A stretch of 64,000 nt of DNA from Triglochin maritima (GCA_963682175.1 OY821779.1:12501-76500), one strand, 5' to 3'. Counted from the stretch's first letter, positions 23,759 to 37,900 are shown. The notes: generated by a model from the letters alone, not told the origin. Numbers and translations: made by a program.

Positions 23759-26700
23759 AATAAATTTAGCCACCTCTGTCCAGGATTGGGTAATTGATAC
23801 CGGATCTTGTGCTCACATAGTTTCTAATGTGCAGCTACTCACGGATATGAAGGAACTCGTAAGGAACGTGGTAGAATTGAAGGTCGGAAATGGTGCGAAC
23901 GTTTCTGCGGTTGCACAAGGTTTTGTGGTGCTTCAATTGTGTAGTGATTTAAATTTATGTCTAAAGAATGTTTATTATGTGCCTTCGATTAGCAAGAACA
24001 TTATTTCTGTAACATGTTTAGATATGGATAATTTCAATATAAATATTTCAAATTCTTGCTTGTCTATATCGAAGAATGGTGTTTTCTATGCAAATGCATT
24101 CATAAGGAATGGTCTCTATTTGCTTGAATTGAATAATAAACAAATCTTGAATATCAATAACAAAAGACTTAAGACCACTCACGAGAACGATACTCTCTTG
24201 TGGCACTATCGTCATGGTCACATAAATGAAAAGCGCATCAAGAAATTGCAAGAAGCTAACCTTCTTGGTCTACTTGATTTTAAATCATTGGAGACATGCC
24301 AACCATGTTTAATGGGAAAAATGACCAAAAAGCCTTTCAAGAAGAAAGGTCCAAGGGCGAGTGGCTTGTTGGATTTGATACATTCCGATGTATGTGGTCC
24401 AATGAGTACTAGTGCACGAGATGGTTTCAGATACTTCATTACGTTCACGGATGATTATAGTCGTTATGGCTATGTTTATCTAATGAGAAACAAACGTGAG
24501 TCCTTTGACAAGTTCAAAGAATTCAAGAATAAAGTAGAGAACCAACTCGACAAGAAAATCAAGTCTCTACGAACGGATCGTGGAGGTGAGTACTTAAGTG
24601 CCGAATTTGACTCATACCTAAAGGAGTTTGGTATTGTACCTCAACTCACCCCTCCCGGTACACCTCAGTGGAATGGGGTATCCGAAAGGAGGAATAGGAC
24701 ATTGCTCGACATGGTTCGGTCAATAATGAGTCATGCGGAATTACCTCTTTACTTTTGGAGTTATGCACTACAAACTGCGGCTTACACACTAAATAATGTT
24801 TCATCCAAATCCGTAGAGAAAACGTCTTACGAGCTATGGAGTGGTAAAACACCCAAGCTCAATTTTCTCAAGATTTGGGGTTGTGAGGTTTACGTCAAGA
24901 AATTGATGTCGACCAAACTTCAACCAAAAGCGGATAAGTGCTTCTTTATAGGTTATCCTCGTAAGACAAGAGGATACTACTTTTGGCATATCACCTCCAA
25001 TCGAGTGATTGTAGAGAGGGATGCCACATTTCTGGAAAATGAATTTCTGGAAAGAGTAAAAAGTAGTGGGAGTATGGTTGTGCTTGAGGAAACTCAAGAT
25101 ACTCGACAAGATCATGACATGAATGATGACATTCAAGATCATGAAGGCCCAACCGAAATTCCTTTGGTTAGTGGGAGCGTGAGTAAGAGACCCTCGCAAG
25201 AAATTGTGAGAGGATCTCAATCATCCCCACCTAGTGTACGTTCAAGAGTTGAACGTGAACCCACTCCTCAAGAAATTGTGGAAGAAGTTCGAGAGACACG
25301 AGAATAACCAAAAGAACTAAGAAGGTCAACGAGGGAAAGGAAGAAACCCGACTTGTATCTGAGACTTCATGAAATCATGGTACTTGATACCAATGATCCT
25401 TTGACCTTCCAAGAAGCAATGGAAAGGGAAGACTCCAAACTATGGCTTAAGGCTATGGAATCCGAAATAAAATCCATGTATGATAATCAAGTGTGGAACT
25501 TGGTTGACCTTCCTCAAGGGAAAAAGGTCATTCAAAATAAATGGGTTTTCAAGAAGAAGATGGACATGGATGGGAACTTGACAACCTATAAAGCGAGTCT
25601 TGTAGCGAAGGGTTTCACTCAAGTTCAAGGAATTGACTATGATGAAACTTTTTCACCGGTTGCCATGTTCAAGTCTATTCGGATTATGCTCGCTATTGCC
25701 GCATTTCATGATTATGAAATATGGCAAATGGATGTCAAAATGGTGTTCCTTAATGGGAACTTGGAGGAGGATGTGTACATGGTACAACCTCAAGGTTTTG
25801 AAGATCCAAAGAATAGCGAGAAGGTATGCAAGCTTCAAAGATCCATTTATGGATTGAAGCAAGCATCAAGGAGTTGGAACAAACGCTTTGACGAGGAAGT
25901 GAAGAAGCTTCACTTCATTCAAAGTAAGGAAGAACCTTGTATATACAATAAGGTTAGTGGGAGCCATGTAGTATTCCTAATCTTATATGTCGATGACATA
26001 TTGCTTATGGGCAATCATATTCCTTTGCTTGAGAAAACGAGAAGTTCATTGAAATCTGCATTCTCAATGAAAGATATGGGTGAGGCTCAATACATCTTGG
26101 GAATCAAGATATATAGAGATAGATCCCGTAGACTCATTGGCCTCAGTCAACGTACATACATTGACAAGGTCTTGGAAAGGTTCAAGATGAACAACTTCCA
26201 AAAGGGCAGTGTGCCAATGAGTATGGGTGTGCAACTCAAGAAGTCTCAACATGCGCAATCACGTAAGGACTTAGAGTACATGAAGGATGTCCCTTATGCT
26301 TCGGAAATTGGGTCGATCATGTACGCGATGACTTGCACCAGATCCGATGTCTCGTATACTCTAAGCGTGACAAGTCGTCACCAATCCAACGCAGGTCCTG
26401 AGCATTGGACTGCGGTCAAGAATATCCTGAAGTACCTTAATCGGACTAAGGATAAGATTCTTGTTTATGGAGGACAAAGGGAGTTGATAGCCGAAGGTTA
26501 CTCGGATGTGAGTTTCATGAGTGATCCAGACGATAGAAGGTCGCAATCAGGATATGTCTTTCTTCTGAATGGTGGAGCTGTGAGTTGGCGTAGTTGGAAC
26601 CAAAGCACTATGGTCGACTCAACCACTGGTTCAGAAGTAATGGATGCGGCTGAAGCGAGCAAGGAAGGAGTATGGATCAAGAAGTTCCTTGAAGAGCTTG

Positions 26701-26981
26701 GAGTAGTTCCCACAAGCGAGGGACCCATTGAGCTGTTTTGCGATAATAGTGCTTCTATTTCGCAAATCAAGGATCCTAGATCACACCACAAAGTGAAGTA
26801 CATGGATCGTAAGTACTTCGTGACACGTGACCTCATCGACGAAGGCAAAATAAATCTATTATGGGTGGACACCAACAGCAACACAGCAGATCCATTCACA
26901 AAACCCTTATCCCAAGCCAAGGGCGAAATGCATTTCGAGTCCATGGGATTAAGGAACCATGTAGATTGGCTTGATGATTGA
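23712..26981 (+). pseudogene. Copia pol: protease, integrase, RT, RNase H; one nonsense
   Basis: Two long open stretches in one frame, 23712-25307 (531 aa) and 25353-26981 (542 aa), separated by a TAA at 25305-25307 where the minus-strand relative has GAA. Protease has DTGS at residues 29-32. Integrase has its HHCC zinc region (HYRHGH...CQPC) and catalytic D, D, E in HSDVCGP, RTDRGGEY and VSERRN. RT has YVDD at residues 212-215 of the second stretch, but the first catalytic block reads QMDVKMVFLNG, unusual at the residues after Lys. RNase H follows, ending TKPLSQAKGEMHFESMGL. Order protease-integrase-RT-RNase H defines Copia (Ty1 type). Apart from the frameshift and nonsense codon, pol is well preserved. 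Confidence 0.93.
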
Positions 26982-27065
26982 TATGTAATGGGGTTTACCC
27001 TTGTTATTATTGTTTTATACATTGAGTATGTATATGAAAGAAAACTTTAATAACAAGTAGGAGAT

Positions 27066-29201
27066 TGAAGGGAATGTGTTCTAAAAGTTTTACTTTTAAA
27101 TGTCAATTATTATGAATTGAATGAGAAATCATTTTGTTCCTTGTTTATGTTATTCGTCTTTTAGAAGTGTTAAGGAAGAGGCTCTTGGTCCTTAACCGTA
27201 GAGCTCTAAAAGATATTGGTTTACATAAAACAAAAGATATTCGCAATCATGGTAATTAACATGGGACATTAATTACCGAGTTAAGATTGTCATGTTGGTC
27301 ATAGATCATTGTAGCTCTACAAGTGAGTGACAACACGGGTACACAAAAGAGGAAAATATTACTTTTGTATACTGAATAGACCTAATAAGTAAAATATTAT
27401 AGAAATGTGTTTCTGTGTCATTAATATTTTACTGTGTCCTTGGTCCTTTGATATGAGACTTTTATCTGATCACTTAAGAATTGCTTCATTAGACTAGTGT
27501 CTTGAACTATCGATGAGTGTAGTGTAAAGGCATTGGTTGGTTAAGTGTGACTTTTGTTGGAGAAGATAGTTAGTCCAAAGATTATCATTGCCCCTCTTAA
27601 TTGAGTTGTGATATTAGTGGGCCCCTTGATAAAGCAAAGTTATAATGTGCACAATGTGATTTGAGTTAAGTCACATATTTATAACTAGCTTAAAGAGATC
27701 AAGAAATGAATACTAACACAAAGATGACACAATATTACTTTGTGTGTATTCTTAATATCATGAGGCAAGGGACGGACACAAGTGGTACACTCCGTCACTA
27801 AATGGCCCGGGTTTTGGTTCGAGTGGAATTAAGACATCTAACTAATTGGGAGCTATAATGTGTAGCTAGATACCGCTTATAGCTTGTGATATTAAGCTCT
27901 TAATATCACTGTCAACTTACTCTAGATCCTCCCATAGGTCACACCGTAAAAAACCGGGAAACAAAAAGCTTGATTTTGGTTCATATGATGTGTCGGGTTT
28001 CTTATAGAAAATATGACACATGCGGCAAACAAGTAAAATCAATTATGTTGTGATATATAGCATAATTAGAATCATGATAAATTCATATGAGATGCATATA
28101 TTATGGGGTGCAATAATTTATTGTTGCATAGGATAATATATTGCATAAGTTGTGAATTTGGTAAAACCCCTCAAAGTTCAAATTTTGTTGGAAATAAATC
28201 CAAAATTTGAAAAGGTAAAATCGGGTAAAAGTTCGGTAATCCGTTTATGGTTCGGTCGACCGAATGTCCCGTGGATCGGTCAACCGAACGTGGAACGGAA
28301 GGTCAGAGTTGGTTGACCGAACTTGACCAAAGTGCCTGGAACTCTGGTTCGGTATACCGAACCAGGAACGGTCGACCGAACAATGTCCAGTTCCGATATT
28401 TTCGGTTAACCGAATGACACTCGGTTTTAGACGCGAATTCGTCTGATCGGTTAAGGAGAATTTTTCTCCTTAAGAATCGGTCATCCGTCTAGTACACGGT
28501 AATACGAACGTGACATATTCGGTTAACCGAGTATGTCTCGGTAAACCGAAGCCCGATCAATTTTCTGTCTTTGATAATTAAGAGATTAAATTGATCAATG
28601 GTTGGATTAGCTCCAAACTTGGTCAAACGTTTTGTGGATGCATGTAATGCATTATGGAATTAGTTTGTGAGAGAAAATATCAAGAGAACATGGCTTAAGA
28701 ATAGTCATGATTGAGAGTAAGATTGGAGCCTGTAAATAGGTCATTGTTCTCCTTAATTATGTTAGAAGCTTTTCTAATTGTTTTCTCTCCTAATTCACCA
28801 CAAAAAGCCACGAAAATTCTCTTAGTTTTTCTAAGTCTTTGGAAGGAGAAATCTCAGAGATTAAGGAAGGGGTTTGTAGCTATATTCTAAGCTAGTTTGG
28901 AGATTGATTGACTAGCTCCTTTCTCTCCAACCTTGTTTAGGGTTTCGGTGAACACTCGGAGGCATCCGGCACAACGGAAAGCGACGATCGTCTTCCTAAA
29001 CATCTCTGGATCATCAAGAAGTTTTAGAGAACTTCTAGGTATGAAATTCGGAGCCCATGTTTGTTTTAATAAAGTTTTGAAACTATTTATTGAAACAAAC
29101 CGATGCATGCATGAAACAAATCATAGAAAAATTGTAATTGATCCTTATTGTGTATAAAAATTTCGAAAATAAATATGTACAATTAAACTAGAAATGCGAC
29201 A
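27066..29201 (+). repeat. 3' LTR of plus-strand Copia
   Basis: 2136 bp from TGAAGGGAATG (after the purine tract ACAAGTAGGAGAT) to AATGCGACA. It is homologous to the minus-strand LTRs but clearly older or from a sister family. It carries a TCGGT-N2-ACCGA palindrome cluster at 28245-28560 in which the central bases differ from those in the nested LTRs. Satellite resumes directly after it. Confidence 0.9.
28245..28560. repeat. Gapped palindrome cluster TCGGT-N2-ACCGA (plus LTR)
   Basis: About a dozen full or partial sites. Exact dyads occur with three different centres: TCGGTCGACCGA (28252), CGGTATACCG (28351) and CGGTTAACCG (28404, 28519). Half-sites are kept while the centre changes, and dyad symmetry is preserved in these cases. 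Confidence 0.75.
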
Positions 29202-32200
29202 ATCAGAGCCCCGAAAAAATAAAGAAATAGCGACATTTTTACAAACTGAGGGATTTTGCAGATATTTGTGTCTTGTAGCCTATGGTAATTTGCTAAAAAT
29301 GAAATATCAAAAAATTTGTCTTCGAAAGCATCAGTTTAACATTTTCGTCAAATAAAATTCATTTGTGTCATCAATCCTCTCCAAAAATAAAGAAATTTGT
29401 GTGTTATAGCCTTTGTTTTTTGCTAAAAAATGAAATATCTAAAAATCTATTTTCGGACACATGAATTTAACATTTTCGTCGGTAAGGTTTCATTTGTATC
29501 ATCATCCATTCAAATTACGGAAATTCGTGTGTTATAGCCTTTGGTTTATTCGATAAAAGAAAATATGTAAAAATCTCTTTTCAGACGCATCAGTTTAACC
29601 ATTCTGTCGCTAAGGATTCATTTGTATCATCAGACTACTCCAAAAATAATGAAATAGTTATATTTTTAAAAGTTGAGGGTTTTAACCGAGATTCGCGTGC
29701 TACATAGCCTTTGGTTTTTTGCTTAAAACCCCAATATCAAAAAATTTACCCTCGGGAGCATCAGTTTAACATTTTCGTCGTATAACATTCCTTTGTTTCA
29801 TCAGAGCCCTCGAAAAATTAAGAAATAGCGACATTTTTAAAAACTAAGGGATTTTGCAGAAATTCGTGGGCTATTATTTTGATTTTTAGCTAAAAAATGA
29901 AATATCTAAAAATCTCTTTTCGAACGCATTAGTTTTACATTTTCGTCGGTAAGGATTAACTTGTATCATCAGAGCCTCAAAAACTAATGAAAAAGTGATA
30001 TTTTTAAAAACTGGGGGTTTTTACGAAATTTGTGTGCTATAGCCTTTGGTTTATTGCTAAAAAAGAAATATCTAAAAATCTCTGTTCGGACGCATAAGTT
30101 TAACCATTTTGTCCCTAAGGATTCATTTGTATCATGATACTACTAAAAAATAATGAAATAGTGATATTTTTAAAAACTGAGTATTTTTAACGAGATTCGT
30201 GCACTATAGCCTTGGTTTTTTGCTAAAAAACCTAATATCAAAAAATTTACCTTCAGGAGCATCAGTTTAACATTTTCGTCGTAAAAAATTCATTAGTGTC
30301 ATCAGACCCCTCAAAAAATTAAGAAATAACGACATTTTTGAAAACTAAGAGATTTTACAGAAATTAGTGTGCTATTATTGTGGTTTTTAGCTAAAAAATG
30401 AAATATCTAAAAATCACTTTTCGGACGCATTAACTTAACATTTTCGTCGGTAAGGATTAATTTGTATCATCATCCATTCAAAAACTAATGAAATAGTGAT
30501 ATTTTTAAAAGCTCAGGGTTTTTACGGAAATTCTTGTACTATAGCCTTTGGTTTATTGCTAAAAAAAATATCTAAAAATTTCTGTTGGGACGCATATGTT
30601 TAACCATTTCGTCCCTAAGGATTCATTTGTATCATAAAACTACTCAAAACATAATGAAATAGTGATATTTTTAAAAACCGAGTGTTTTTAACGACACTCG
30701 TGTGCTATAGCCTTGGTTTTTTGCTAAAAAGGAAATTTCGAAAATCTTTTTTCGAACTCATCACTTTAACTCTATCGTCCTATAAAATCCTTGTCTTATC
30801 AGTGACAAATGGAGGAAATTTACTGAAATACCTGTGCTATAGCCATTGATTTTTGCTAAAAAATGAAATATCAAAAAATCTGTCTTCGAACGCATCAGTT
30901 TAACATTTTCGTCGTATCAAATCAATTTCTGTCATCAGACCTCTCAAAACATAAAGAAATAGCGACATTTTTAAAAACTGAGTCTTATTACTGAAATGTG
31001 TGTGACCTTTGGTTTTTTGCTAAAAATATAATATCAAAAAATCTTTTTTCGAACTCATCAGTTTAACATTTTCGTCGAATAAAACTCATTTGTGTCATCA
31101 GCGCCCCGAAAAAATAAAGAAATAGCGACATTTTTGAAAACTGAGGGACTTTACAGAAATTCGTGTCTTGTAGCCTATGGTATTTTGCTAAAAATGAAAT
31201 ATCAAAAAATTTGTCTTCGAACGCATCAGTTTAACATTTTCGTCGTATAAAATCAATTTGTGCCATCAGACCTCTCAAAACATAAAGAAATAGCGACATT
31301 TTTTAAAACTGAGTCTTTTTACTGAAATTCGTGTGACATTTGGTTTTTTGCTAAAAATACAATATCAAAAAATCTTTCTTCGAACGCATCAGTTTAACAT
31401 TTTCGTCATATAAAATCAATTTGTGTCATTAGAACCCCGAAAAAATAAAGAAATAGCGACATTTTTGAAAACCGAGGGACTTTACAGAAATTTGTGTCCT
31501 GTAGTAGCCTATGGTATTTTGCTAAAAATGAAATATCAAAAAATTTGTCTTCAAACGCATTAGTTTAACATTTTCGTCGAATAAAATTCATTTGTGTCAT
31601 CAAACTTCTCAAAAAATAAAGAAATTCGTGTGCTATAGCCTTTGGTTTTTTGCTAAAAAATGAAATATCTAAAAATCTATTTTCGGACGCATGAATTTAC
31701 CATTTTCGTCGGTAAGGATTCATTTGTATCATCATCCATTCAAATTACGGAAATTCGTGTGCTATAGCCTTTGGTTTTATTCGAAAAAAGAAAATATGTA
31801 CTTTTCAGACGCATCAGTTTAACCATTCCGTCGCTAAGGATTCATTTGTATCATCAGAACTACTCAAAACATAATGAAATTGTGATATTTTTAAAAAACG
31901 AGTGTATTTAACGAGACTCGTGTGTTATAGCCTTGGTCTTTTGCTAAAAAAGAAATTTCAAAAAGCTTTTTTCGAACTCATCAGTTTAACTCTATCGTCC
32001 TATAAAATCCATCTGTCTCATCAGTGACAAATGGAGGTATTTTTCTGAAATACCTGTGCTATAGCCATTGATTTTTGCTAAAAAATGAAATATCAAAAAA
32101 TTTGTCTTCGAACGCATCAGTTAAACATTTTCGTCGTATAAAATCAATTTGTGTCATCAGACCCCTGAAAACAGAAAGAAATAGCGACATTTTTAAAAAG

Positions 32201-34690
32201 TGAGCCTTCTTACTGAAATTCGTGTGACCTTTGGTTTTTTGCTAAAAATACAATATCAAAAAATCTTTCTTCGAACTCATCAGTTTAACATTTTCGTTCT
32301 ATAAAATCCATTTGTGTCATCATAGCCCCGAAAAAATAAAGAAATAGCGACATTTTTGAAAACCGAGGGACTTTACAGAAATTTGTGTCCTGTAGCCTAT
32401 GGTATTTTGCTAAAAATGAAATATCAAAAAATTTGTCTTCAAACGCATTAGTTTAACATTTTCGTCGAATAAAATTCATTTGTGTCATCAAACTTCTCAA
32501 AAAATAAAGAAATTCGTGTGCTATAGCCTTTGGTTTTTTGCTAAAAAATGAAATATCTAAAAATCTATTTTCGGACGCATGAATTTACCATTTTCGTCGG
32601 TAAGGATTCATTTGTATCATCATCCATTCAAATTACGGAAATTCGTGTGCTATAGCCTTTGGTTTTATTCGAAAAAAGAAAATATGTACTTTTCAGACGC
32701 ATCAGTTTAACCATTCCGTCGCTAATGATTCATTTGTATCATCAGACCACTCCAAAAATAATGAAATAGTTATATTTTTAAAAGCTGAGGGTTTTTACCG
32801 AGATTCGCGTGCTACATAGCCTTTGGTTTTTTTGCTTAAAACCCCAATATCGAAAATTTACCCTCGGGAGTATTAGTTTAACATTTTCGTCGTATAACAT
32901 TCCTTTGTTTCATCAGACCCCTCGAAAAATTAAGAAATAGCGACATTTTTAAAAACTAAGGGATGTTGCAGAAATTCGTGTGCTATTATTTTGATTTTTA
33001 GCTAAAAAATGAAATATCTAAAAATCTCTTTTCGGACGCATTAGTTTAACATTTTCGTCGGTAACGATTAATTTGTATCATCATCCACTAAAAAACTAAT
33101 GAAATAGTGATATTTTTAAAAGCTGGGGTTTTTTACGAAATTCGTGTGCTATAGCCTTTGGTTTATTGCTAAAAAAAGAAATATCTAAAAATCTTTGTTC
33201 GGACGCATAAGTTTAACAATTTCGTCCCTAAGGATTCATTTGTATCATGAGACTACTCAAAACATAATGAAATAGTGATATATTTAAAAATTGTTGGTTT
33301 TTAACGAGATTCGTGTGCTATAGGCATGATTTTTTGCTAAAAAGGAATTTTCAAAAATCTTTTTTCGAACTCATCGGTTTAACTCTATGGTCCTATAAAA
33401 TCCATTTGTCTCATCATACCCCACAAAAAATAAAGAAATAGTGACATTATTTAAAACTGAGAGAATTTACAGAAATCGTGTGTTATAGCCTTTGGTTTTT
33501 TGCTAAAAAGAAATATCAAAAAATTTGTTTTTGAACGCACTAGTTTAACATTTTCTTCGTATAAAATCAATATGTGCAAACCTCTTAAAACATAAAGAAA
33601 TAGCGACATTTTTAAAAACTGATTGTTTTTACTCAAATTGGTGTGATATGGCCTTTGGTTTTTTTGTTAAAAACACAATATCTAAAAATCTTTTTCGAAT
33701 GCATCATTTTAACATTTTCGTCGTATAAAATTCATTTGTCTCATCAGACCTTTAAAAAAATAAAAAATAGCGACATTTTTAAAAACTAAGGGAATTTACA
33801 GGAATTCGTGTGATATAGCCTTTGGTTTTTTGCTAAAAAAAGAAATATCAAAAATTATGTCTTCGAAAGCATCAATTTAACATTTTCGTCGAATAAAATT
33901 CATTTGTGTCATCAGACCTCTCATAAAATAAAGAAATTCGTGTGATATAGCTTTTGATTTTTTTTCTAAAAACACAATATCTAAAAATCTATTTTCGGAG
34001 GCATCAATTTAACATTTTCGTCTGTAAGGATTCATTATTAGTATCATCAGACCTCTCAAAAAATAATGAAATAGTGATAGTTCTCAAAGCTAAGGGTTTT
34101 TACTGAAATTCGTGTGCTATAGCCTTTGGTTTTTTGCTTAAAACCCCAATATTAAAAATTTACCTATGGGCGCATTAGTTTAACATTTTCTTCGTATAAT
34201 ATTCATTTGTATCATCAGACCCCTCAAAAAATAAAGAAAAAGTGTCATTTTGAAAAACTAAGTGTTTTTACATAAATTCGTGTGCTATATATCATTTGGT
34301 TTTTCCTAAAAATGATATATCTAAAATCTCTTTTCGAACGTATTAATTTATAATTTTCGTCGGTAAGAATTCATTTGTATCATCAGACTACTCAAAAAAT
34401 AATGAAATAGTGATATTTTTAAAAGCTGACGATTTTTACAGAAATTCGTGTGCTATAACCTTTGGATTTTTTCTTCTGAAAAAGGAAATATATCTAAAAA
34501 TCTATGTTCGGACTCATCTGTTTAACCATTTCGTCCGTAAAGATTCATTTGTATCATAAGACCACTCAAAATATGATGAAATATTGTTATTTTTAAAAAC
34601 CGACGGTTTTTACCGAAATTCGTGCGCAGCCTTTGTTTTTTTTGCTAAAAAGTGAAATATCTAAAAATCTACTTTTCTAACGCATCAAGT
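29202..34690 (+). repeat. Subtelomeric satellite, proximal array
   Basis: About 5.5 kb of the same satellite. A long higher-order repeat is visible: the rare deletion variant AAAATATGTACTTTTCAG occurs at 31791 and 32679, 888 bp apart. The stretch 31860-32660 shares rare variants with 5660-6460 on the far side of the Copia nest. Monomers become more diverged from about 33300 on and decay into unique sequence near 34690. Confidence 0.94.
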
Positions 34691-34750
34691 TATGTGTATT
34701 TGGTTTTTTAATTCCATGATAGTTGTAGTGATATTAATGTTTATTTAAGG

Positions 34751-34812
34751 GAACTACTAAACGTCGCCCCAAAACTACTTAAATCGCCCCTTGAAATTAC
34801 CAAATTGCCCTT
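34751..34812 (+). repeat. Left terminal inverted repeat of Mutator element 1
   Basis: About 62 bp pairing with 40963-41024 at roughly 90%. The inner end is AATTGCCCTT. The transposase gene's TATA box lies 35 bp further in. Confidence 0.9.
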
Positions 34813-34846
34813 AACAATATATTTAATACCCAAATCGTCCCGTGTC

Positions 34847-34854
34847 TATAAATA
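34847..34854 (+). promoter_or_regulatory. TATA box of the transposase gene
   Basis: TATAAATA in CGTGTCTATAAATAAGGC, about 58 bp before the ATG at 34905, just inside the terminal repeat as in other Mutator elements. In the decayed copies the same place reads TTTAAACA (48093 region) or TTTAAATA. Confidence 0.7.
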
Positions 34855-34904
34855 AGGCCTATGGTCTTGTATATTCATAATTTATCAGTAAAAACACCAC
34901 GAAA

Positions 34905-37900
34905 ATGTCTGACGAGGGTGATGCATCGGGTGAGGTAAGCCTGGCGCGGGGAAATTTTTGGGCCGAGCGTCTGCATTAGACGCCTCCCCCATGGTGAGGG
35001 CGTCTGCGTAGGACGCCCTCCCCATGGCAGAGGCGTCTAACGCAGACGCCTACACAATGGGAGAGGCGTCTTATGTAGACGTCCTCCCCATGGGTAAGGC
35101 GTCTGTAGTAGACGCCCTTCCCTTCGGTCAGGCGTCCTACGCAGACGCCTTACCGTTGGGGAAGGCGTTTAACACAGACGCCCCATCCATGGGGCAGGCG
35201 TCTAACACAGACGCCTTTTTTTATTTATTTTGATTTTGTTTTTTTAATTTCGAGTTTATTTTTTAATTTTTTTAATTTTGAATTTATTTTTTTATTTTTT
35301 TTATTTTGAATATATTTTTGTAGGTTCCAGATTTCGGTGGTGATGGAGTGGATTACAGTGAGTTATTTCAAACTACACAAATCTTTGAAACAATCGATGA
35401 AGCATGTAAATGGGCCAAACAAGTAGCTATCGGAGCTGGGTTTTTTTTGGTCGTGTCGTCGTACAAAACAAGATCAGATAGTCGGATGGATTGTTATTTG
35501 AGATGCGACCGGCGAAATCAAATGGAGTCTCGGGATATGGATACTGCACTTCGAAGAAACACCAAAAGAAAGGGTTGCGGTTGCCGTTTCTTAATAAAAG
35601 TGGTGGAGCGACGAGATCGTGATGGATGGGTTGTGGTTTATAATAGTGCTCACGGACATCACAACCACAGACTGGCAGTTTATCCAGAGGGTCATCGTCA
35701 AATTAGTGGTCTAAGTTCTGGGGCGAAGAAGATTGTTCGTGATATGACAGAGGCGCAAGCAAAACCACGGAACATCTTGAAGGCAGTAAAAGAAAAATTC
35801 CCGGAGGACAATCCAAATCAAAGGCATATTTATAATTTCAGAGATTACATGAGGAGGACAAAATCTGAAGATCGGAATCCCGTCCAGCAGTTTCTCTACC
35901 AAGCAGTGCAGTGTGAGTACTTACATTGGATTATGGCGGATCCAGAAACTGATGTCGTAACTCACGCTTTTTTGGCACATCCGACGTCAGTCCAGTTGTT
36001 GCGGACATATCCTTTCGTTATCTGCATGGATTCGACTTACAAGACGAACAAGTATAAGATGCCTTTGTTCGAAATGATTGGGGTCACACCAGCAAACATG
36101 AATTTCCTTATTGGATATGCGATTTTGATGGATGAATCTTACTCCAGTTATTTGTGGGTGATGGAGAAGTTGAGAGATCTGTTATTGGGGACTGTCAGCC
36201 CGACTGCAATAATAACAGACCGGGAGTTAGGCCTTATGCGACCAGTGAGAGAGGTTTTTCCTGACTCTGCTCATTTACTCTGCACATGGCACATCAACAA
36301 AGACGTATTGAATTACGCATACCACGTATTCGGCAAGAATAAGGAGATGGCAGAGACTTTGAGGCGTGGAAGATGGAGGAAGATCATGCTTTCTACTTCA
36401 GAAGCCGAGTATGATAGAGCTGTGTATGCTCTGAAAGATTTGTATAGATCGTGGCCGGCTATCACGGAGTATCTGGACACCACGTGGTTGGTGCATAAAG
36501 AAAAGTTTGTGCTGAATTGGACGAACAAAGTCCTTCATTTTGGGAACACCACGAATTGTAGGGTCGAAAGTGCTCATTCGGCTCTAAAAGAGTGGATTTC
36601 TACATCGACTGCAGCTCTGGACACTCTTTTCGAGCGCGTCAACGCGGCTACTGAAATGCAGCTGACGAATATTCGAAACTTTCTTGAAGACTCGAGACGG
36701 CGAAATTTGACTAATTTCGGACATGCTCTATATCGTCACATAAATGGTAGAGTTTCGCATCACTGTTTGCAGTTGCTGAGTCAGGAGGTGAAGAGAATGC
36801 AACAGTTAGATGATGAAGTTGAATATCGTTGCGAGTGCGCTTTTCTGACTTCTCATGGGATACCTTGCGCATGTACCATCCGTGGATGTCTTGAATCAGA
36901 AAACGGAATTTACTTAGAGCAGATTCATTCGTTCTGGAGGACACTTGTCATTGGGGAAGGAGCCGGGAACGCAGAGTTTGTGTCTCAGGCAGCTCAAGAC
37001 GCCGAACATTTTTGCAGTCTGGTTGATGAGATTGCAGGAAGTGACCCTACCGTAATTCGATCTGCCTCTCGGGTTTTATTCGAGCAGCTACACCCCGAAC
37101 ATTCGAATTTGAAAGAGCCTGCAGTAAAAACAAAGCTACGAGGTCGACCAAGGGGAAAGTCGACACGACGGGCCCCTAGTGCGTTTGAGTATGCAGAGCG
37201 AGGTAGTGGTCGATCTTCAGGTAGTGGGAGTAGAGGTCGTGGTCGTTCTTCCGGTAGTGGAAGCAAAGGTCGTGGTCGATCTTCTGGTTCTTCGTCAGTG
37301 AGAGGAGGATCAGGTATACCATCCTTACATTTATTATTATTATAATTTTGTTATTTATTTCAGTAAATATGTATCTTTTGTTATTATATCTAACTGTATT
37401 TTTTGTTCATATTGTAGTGACTGGGCGGGCTGACGTAGACGACTTCCCATATGGAGATAGAATTCCAGGAATCATTATGCCATTCCTACACCAGTGGAAT
37501 GATGTACGTGCTGATGGAAACTGTGGATTTCGATGTGTCGCCGATGTTTTCCACGGTGGTGAAGACAATTGGCAACTCGCCCGTCGTTCGATTTCAAATG
37601 AGATAGCTGCGAACCCATCTTTTTATGAGCACGTATACTACGACGGTGTGGCGGAGGCTCGTCACCGGATTAATTGGGGCGGGGGACCTTGTGGCGAGAA
37701 TCACTATATGGAGACGTGGACGGACTTGTTTCCCATTGCAAATTTTTACAAGTGTGCAGTTATGTTCTTCTCTCTCGGAAATGATGGTTCGTTGTACCCA
37801 TGTCTTACAGTTCTACCTTGGGAGAGTCCGCCTACCGTGACGAGACCGTGCAGAGAGTTGATTATTGCTCATTTAGGGAGTTACGCTCATTACATTCGTT

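Larger units (their letters stand above)
11481..29201 (+). mobile_element. Decayed Copia retrotransposon (plus), host of nested insertion
   Basis: Composite outline. A gag fragment (11481-11604) is cut by the nested element (11605-23184) and resumes at 23185. Gag, protease, integrase, reverse transcriptase and RNase H follow in the usual Copia order, then a 2.1 kb 3' LTR. The 5' LTR, leader and start of gag are missing. Satellite flanks both outer edges, so the element landed in the satellite array. Confidence 0.9.

Noticed and set aside
34977..35219. Regular 33-bp repeats could look like a CRISPR array
   Set aside because: There are no unique spacers, the unit itself is tandem, and this is a plant nuclear chromosome.
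35024..35233. Open frame with 11-residue repeats inside the GGCGTCT minisatellite (also at 40588-40800)
   Set aside because: The 33-bp unit is divisible by three and lacks stops, so the frame stays open automatically. Both lie in introns and intron read-through from exon 1 meets a stop at once.
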